The position numbers and the translations under genes were made by a program. This document shows, piece after piece, positions 60,166 through 64,000 of a stretch of 64,000 bases of DNA. Under the pieces are notes generated by a model. The model made no database searches and had not been told where the DNA came from. It saw only the letters and a list, made by a program, of their open reading frames with translations. The DNA lies in NCBI RefSeq assembly GCF_003032475.1, contig NZ_CP028369.1, positions 3,906,001 to 3,970,000 on the forward strand, written 5' to 3'. Source of the stretch: Streptomyces sp. P3 (GTDB taxonomy: Bacteria; Actinomycetota; Actinomycetes; Streptomycetales; Streptomycetaceae). Position 1 is the stretch's first letter. Every line of letters starts with the position of its first letter.

Positions 60166-61188
60166 TCACTCGCCCTTCGCCGCGGTCAGCCCCTCGAGCC
60201 GGCTGAGCAGCGACACCTTCCCCCCGGCGGAACCCCTCGCGGGGGCCAGCGCCACCTCGTTGGCGACGAACTCCATGGTCAGCGACTGCTTGATCTCGCC
60301 CGTCGTCAGCGCCCGCACGCTCTGGTTCGGGGCGGGCACCGCGGCGCCCGCCGCGGCCGTCTGCCTCACGTAGTGGTGCGTGGTGAAGAACACCAGCGCC
60401 CCACCGTCCGTGGTGCGCAGCGCCAGCGGCGCGTAGGCGCCCTCGGTGAGCTGCTCGTCGATGTACTGCGTCGCGAGCCCCGGCCGACTGGCGTTCTTCG
60501 TGCGCGTGGCGCGCAGCGCGCTGGTGTACGCGCCGTCCGCGAACGGGCCCCCGCCGCCCTGCAGGTACTCGGTGTAGTCCTGACTCAGGTCCTCGGGCGC
60601 GAGCGCCAGCCGGGAGGTGTCGGCCGGCACCGCCTGCGCCCAACCGTCCTCGTCCTTCTCGAACTTCGGCAGCGAGCCCGGCGCCACCAGCGTCAGGTAC
60701 GTCGCCCGCCACGGCTGCGACAGCGCGTCGCGGGTGAACACCAGCAGCCAGCGCGTGTCACCGCCCTTGTTGCCCTTGGCGTCGGCGACGAACCAGCGCG
60801 GCCAGCCGGCCTTCTCGGGGATCGTGTACGACACGTCCGACAGCACCAGCGGCTTGTGCTGGGGGTTGCCGTTCGGGTTGTTGGCGCGTCCCGCCTTCAG
60901 GCGCGCCGCGTCGATGGCCCGGAGGGCGCCGGCGGTGTACTCGGCGTCCAGGGAGGCGTCGTACGCCGCGTCCGCCTTGTTGTACGCGGACGTGAACCGG
61001 TCGACCGCCTTGGCGGCCTCCTTCGCCGTGGCGCCCGGGAGCACCTCGCGCTCCCCGTGGACCACCACGCAGCCGCTCGCCAGGAGCGAGACGGCGGTGA
61101 GCGAGGCCGCGGTCAGCGCGTACCGGTCACGCCTTCGGGGCCCGCGCGTGCTCGGAGCCCCGGTCGTCAGGCTGCGTTCCCTGCTCAT
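60166..61188 (-). CDS. Lipoprotein downstream of efeU (DUF8094-like)
   Basis: The 340-residue protein has a basic N-terminus and lipobox LLASGC, then a soluble extracellular domain. Its start overlaps the end of efeU by 62 bases, so it is co-transcribed with the iron-uptake genes. It has no known metal-binding motif; Streptomyces homologues are, from memory, DUF8094 proteins. It may be an accessory factor, or an unrelated gene caught in the operon. Confidence 0.75.
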   Translation of the reverse strand: MSRERSLTTGAPSTRGPRRRDRYALTAASLTAVSLLASGCVVVHGEREVLPGATAKEAAKAVDRFTSAYNKADAAYDASLDAEYTAGALRAIDAARLKAGRANNPNGNPQHKPLVLSDVSYTIPEKAGWPRWFVADAKGNKGGDTRWLLVFTRDALSQPWRATYLTLVAPGSLPKFEKDEDGWAQAVPADTSRLALAPEDLSQDYTEYLQGGGGPFADGAYTSALRATRTKNASRPGLATQYIDEQLTEGAYAPLALRTTDGGALVFFTTHHYVRQTAAAGAAVPAPNQSVRALTTGEIKQSLTMEFVANEVALAPARGSAGGKVSLLSRLEGLTAAKGE

Positions 61189-62020
61189 CAGGTGACTTCA
61201 CCCTCCCCTTCCCGGAGGCGAACCCTACCGGGGCGAGGAACAGCGCGAGCGTCGGGATCAGGTAGAGCAGCCACACCGTGACCTGGACGACCGTCGGATC
61301 GGGCTGGAAGTTGAACACGCCCTTCAGCAGCGTCCCGTACCAGCTGTCGGGCGGGATCGTGTCGCTGACGTCGAAGGCCTTGTCCGTCAGGCCCGGGACC
61401 CAGTCGGCCTCCTGGAGGTCGTGGACGCCGTACGCGAGGACGCCGGCGGCCACCACGACGAGCATGCCGCCCGTCCAGGTGAAGAACTTCGCCAGGTTGA
61501 TCCGCAGCGCTCCGCGGTAGAACAGCCAGCCGAGCAGGACGGCCGTCGCGAGGCCCAGCGCCACGCCGATCAGCGGGCGCGGGGTGCCGTCGCCGGCCGC
61601 GTGCACCGACGCCCACACGAACAGGGCCGTCTCCAGGCCCTCCCGGCCGACCGCGAGGAACGCGGTGGCGACCAGCGCGCCGGTGCCCATGGCGAGGGCC
61701 GCGTCCAGCTTGCCGTGCAGTTCCGCCTTCAGGTGCCGGGCGGTGCGCCGCATCCAGAACACCATCCACGTCACCAGGCCGACCGCGACGATCGACAGCG
61801 AACCGCCGAGCGCCTCCTGCGCCTCGAACGTCAGCTCCTGCGAGCCGAATTCGAGGACGCTGCCGAAGGCCATCGCGATGAGCACCGCGACGGCGATGCC
61901 GGCCCACACCGGCTTCAGCGCGTCGCGCCGTCCGGTCTTCACCAGGTAGGCGATGAGGATGCAGACGACGAGGCTGGCCTCCAGGCCCTCGCGCAGTCCG
62001 ATCAGGTAGTTGGAGAACAC
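61127..62020 (-). CDS. efeU: Iron permease EfeU (FTR1 family)
   Basis: The 297-residue protein has about seven transmembrane helices and two REGLE motifs (residues 10-14 in LREGLEAS and near 127 in GREGLETA) that conduct iron in FTR1-type permeases. It moves ferric/ferrous iron into the cell and works with EfeO and EfeB, which lie upstream. ATG 62020 follows the efeB stop by three bases. Confidence 0.93.
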   Translation of the reverse strand: MFSNYLIGLREGLEASLVVCILIAYLVKTGRRDALKPVWAGIAVAVLIAMAFGSVLEFGSQELTFEAQEALGGSLSIVAVGLVTWMVFWMRRTARHLKAELHGKLDAALAMGTGALVATAFLAVGREGLETALFVWASVHAAGDGTPRPLIGVALGLATAVLLGWLFYRGALRINLAKFFTWTGGMLVVVAAGVLAYGVHDLQEADWVPGLTDKAFDVSDTIPPDSWYGTLLKGVFNFQPDPTVVQVTVWLLYLIPTLALFLAPVGFASGKGRVKSPDEQGTQPDDRGSEHARAPKA

Positions 62021-62023
62021 GCG

Positions 62024-63277
62024 CTACGCCTCCTTGGAGAACAGCGTCCGGCCCCACCAGTCGTCCTTGTCGCGGACGCCCGGAGGGACCGCGAAGACGG
62101 CCGAACCCACGTGCTGGATGTACTCGTTGAGCGCGTCGGTCGCCAGGTGGCGCTGGATGCGGACGAATCCGTTGCTCACGTCGCGCATGTAGGCGAGGAA
62201 GAACAGCCCCGCCTCCAGCCGGCCCAGACCGTCGGTGCCGTCGGTGAAGGAGTAGCCGCGGCGCAGGATCGTCGACCCCTGGTTGGAGTCGGGGTGCGCG
62301 AGCCGGACGTGCGCGTCGGGCTTCATCGCCTTCAGGAACGGCTCGTCGTGCTCCTTCGCCTTGCCGACCGGAGCGCCTTCGCCCTTGTCCCGGCCGAAGA
62401 TGTCCTCCTGCTCCTGCAGCGAGGTGCGGTCCCAGGTCTCGATGTGCATGCGGATGCGCCGGGCGACGAGGTAGGAGCCGCCCGTCATCCAGTCGGCACC
62501 GTCCTTCTCGCCGACCCACACGAACTTCTTCAGCCGGTCGGTCTCGGTGCCCGCGATGTTGCGGGTGCCGTCCTTGAAGCCCATCAGGTTGCGCGGGGTC
62601 TGCGCGTCGGGCGTGGTGGAGGAGGTCTTGCCGAAGCCGAGCTGCGACCAGCGGATGACGACCTTGCCCATGCCGATCCGGGCCAGGTTGCGGATCGCGT
62701 GCACGGCGACCTGCGGATCGTCCGCGCAGGCCTGGACGCACAGGTCGCCGTTGCTGCGGGCCGCGTCGAGCGCGTCCCCGGCGAAGGCGGGCAGGTCGAC
62801 CAGGGCGCCCGGCCGCCGGGCGGCCAGGTCGAACTTCGTGAACAGGGAGGGCCCGAAGCCGACCGTCAGGGTCAGCCGGGACGGCTTGAGGCCCAGCGCC
62901 TCGCCGGTGTCGTCCGGCGGCGCCTCGGGAAGGCCGCCGTGCGCGCCCTCGCCGACCGCCTTCCCGGCCGTCATCCGGCGGGCCGCCTCGGTCCAGTCCT
63001 TCAGCAGCCGGACGAACTCGGCGCGGTCCGTGGTCGTCACGTCGAACGCGGCGAAGTGCAGCCGGTCCTGCACGGGTGTGGCGATGCCCGCCTGGTTCGC
63101 GCCGTGGAAGTCGACCGCGGCGCCCGCGTCGGCGGCCACCGGGTCGACGTCGTTGCCGGTGCGGGTCATCGCGACCGCGCCGCCCGCCGCGGCGGCGCCG
63201 AGCGCGAGCCCGGCACCGCCCCAGCCGATCAGCGACCGTCGCGTCGGGCTGGTGCCCTGGATGTCCGACTCCGTCAT
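62024..63277 (-). CDS. efeB: Deferrochelatase/DyP-type peroxidase EfeB
   Basis: The 417-residue precursor has a Tat signal (TRRSLIGWGGAG, residues 12-23) and a DyP-type haem peroxidase domain with the GFKDGTRN (GxxDG) motif and RRGYSF. EfeB oxidises Fe2+ or extracts iron from haem on the outside of the membrane for uptake by EfeU. The ATG 63277 is chosen for the Tat signal. It lies 26 bases after efeO. Confidence 0.92.
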   Translation of the reverse strand: MTESDIQGTSPTRRSLIGWGGAGLALGAAAAGGAVAMTRTGNDVDPVAADAGAAVDFHGANQAGIATPVQDRLHFAAFDVTTTDRAEFVRLLKDWTEAARRMTAGKAVGEGAHGGLPEAPPDDTGEALGLKPSRLTLTVGFGPSLFTKFDLAARRPGALVDLPAFAGDALDAARSNGDLCVQACADDPQVAVHAIRNLARIGMGKVVIRWSQLGFGKTSSTTPDAQTPRNLMGFKDGTRNIAGTETDRLKKFVWVGEKDGADWMTGGSYLVARRIRMHIETWDRTSLQEQEDIFGRDKGEGAPVGKAKEHDEPFLKAMKPDAHVRLAHPDSNQGSTILRRGYSFTDGTDGLGRLEAGLFFLAYMRDVSNGFVRIQRHLATDALNEYIQHVGSAVFAVPPGVRDKDDWWGRTLFSKEA

Positions 63278-63303
63278 GTCCTGGCCCCTCGGATGCTGTT
63301 CGG

Positions 63304-64000
63304 TTACTTGGCGACGGCGGCGGCGAGCTTGGACAGGGGCTCCGCGAGCGCGTTGACCCCGTCCGACAGCTTCTTGCGGTCGGCGGCGCCGACCTTGTCG
63401 TACGAGGTGAACTCGTAGGACGTGGCGTTCGGCCGGTAGGCGTCCAGCAGCGCGTTCAGCGCGGCGAACTGCTTGTCCAGCTCGGTGACCAGGGCCGGGT
63501 CGTTCTTCTGGGCGACCGGCTTGAGCAGGTCGTACGACTTCTGCGCGCCCTCGACGTTGGCCTTGAAGTCGACGAGGTCGGTGTGCGAGTAGCGCTCCTC
63601 CTCGCCGGTGACCTTGCCGGTGGCGACCTCGTCGAGGAGCTCCTTGGCGCCGTTGGCCATGGAGGTCGGCGTGATCTCGGCCTTGCCGACGCGCTTCTGC
63701 CAGTCGGTCAGGTCGGTGACCAGCTGGTCGGCGAGGGTCTTCTCCTCGGCGCCGATCTTCTTGTCCTGCCAGAGGGCCTTCTCCAGCCGGTGCCAGCCGG
63801 TCCACTTCTGGCCCGCCTCCAGGCCGTCGGCGCGGACGTCGACCTTCGGGTCGATGTCGCCGAAGGACTCCGCGACCGGCTCGGTGCGCTCCCAGCCGAT
63901 GCGGGAGGGAGCGTAGGCCTTCTTCGCGGCCTCGAGGTCGCCGGCCTTGACCGCCGCGACGAAGGTCGCGACCTTGGGCAGTGTCTCGTCGGCCTGGGCC
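63304..64000 (-). CDS. efeO: Iron-binding lipoprotein EfeO (N-terminus cut by window edge)
   Basis: The visible 232 residues are the C-terminal imelysin-like (M75) domain, with GWHRLEKALW (HxxE-type metal site) and GRDS-lacking helical repeats ending AEPLSKLAAAVAK. EfeO captures iron outside the cell and passes it to EfeU. The gene begins the efeO-efeB-efeU order read leftward; its signal and cupredoxin-type or other N-terminal part lie outside the window. Confidence 0.9.
   Translation of the reverse strand, partial: AQADETLPKVATFVAAVKAGDLEAAKKAYAPSRIGWERTEPVAESFGDIDPKVDVRADGLEAGQKWTGWHRLEKALWQDKKIGAEEKTLADQLVTDLTDWQKRVGKAEITPTSMANGAKELLDEVATGKVTGEEERYSHTDLVDFKANVEGAQKSYDLLKPVAQKNDPALVTELDKQFAALNALLDAYRPNATSYEFTSYDKVGAADRKKLSDGVNALAEPLSKLAAAVAK

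Noticed and set aside
1..64000. CRISPR array, rRNA or tRNA genes
   Set aside because: No regularly spaced repeat family and no tRNA or rRNA signature was seen on reading the window by eye; a covariance-model search would be needed for certainty.

Overview
The window is very GC-rich, with strongly G/C-ending codons, GTG/TTG starts, Tat and lipoprotein signals, twin permease/GntR loci and kinase-sensor fusions. All of this fits a Streptomyces chromosome. Everything below was read by eye from the sequence; no database search was run.

Region 1 (1 to about 32.5 kb) looks like the integrase-side part of an integrative and conjugative element (ICE). At the left is a leftward operon of T4SS-like genes: a VirB4-like ATPase cut by the window edge, a small hypothetical protein, an SCO6880-like protein, a polytopic VirB6/TrbL-like protein, a single-pass protein, a small two-pass protein and a secreted transglycosylase/NlpC-P60 hydrolase. 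At the right end are an excisionase-like HTH protein and a tyrosine integrase. Between them is a defence island. It holds a beta-class DNA methyltransferase converging on a NucS-like/DUF5655 nuclease, a membrane protein/lipoprotein pair, and a complete class 1 DISARM operon (drmD-drmMI-drmA-drmB-drmC, each overlapping the next by 4 or 8 bases). After that come two unrecognised genes, a GIY-YIG-like protein, and an HNH nuclease fused to an SF2 helicase. No relaxase or coupling ATPase is visible; these would lie left of the window.

Region 2 (32.5 to 39.7 kb) is a patchwork of accessory and decaying genes: a 5'-truncated gene directly after the integrase, a gene with two frameshifts, an RHH/PIN toxin-antitoxin pair, an IS4-type transposase remnant, an RsbW-like ATPase gene broken by a 10-bp tandem duplication after its start codon, and a four-gene polymorphic-toxin operon with a REase-fold toxin and a probable immunity protein.

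Region 3 (39.9 to 64 kb) is ordinary chromosome. A GntR regulator lies between two APC permeases, one divergent and sharing a palindromic operator. Next is a translationally coupled trio of a lipoprotein and two Ser/Thr kinases fused to extracellular solute-binding domains. Then follow MazG-like, DoxX and NTF2-like proteins, a D-Ala-D-Ala carboxypeptidase, an SDR, an Rsm22-like methyltransferase, a serine hydrolase coupled to a Bcr/CflA-type MFS pump, a Gfo/Idh/MocA oxidoreductase, a TetR regulator with its palindromic operator, a prim-pol-like protein, and the efeO-efeB-efeU iron-uptake operon, where efeO runs off the right edge.
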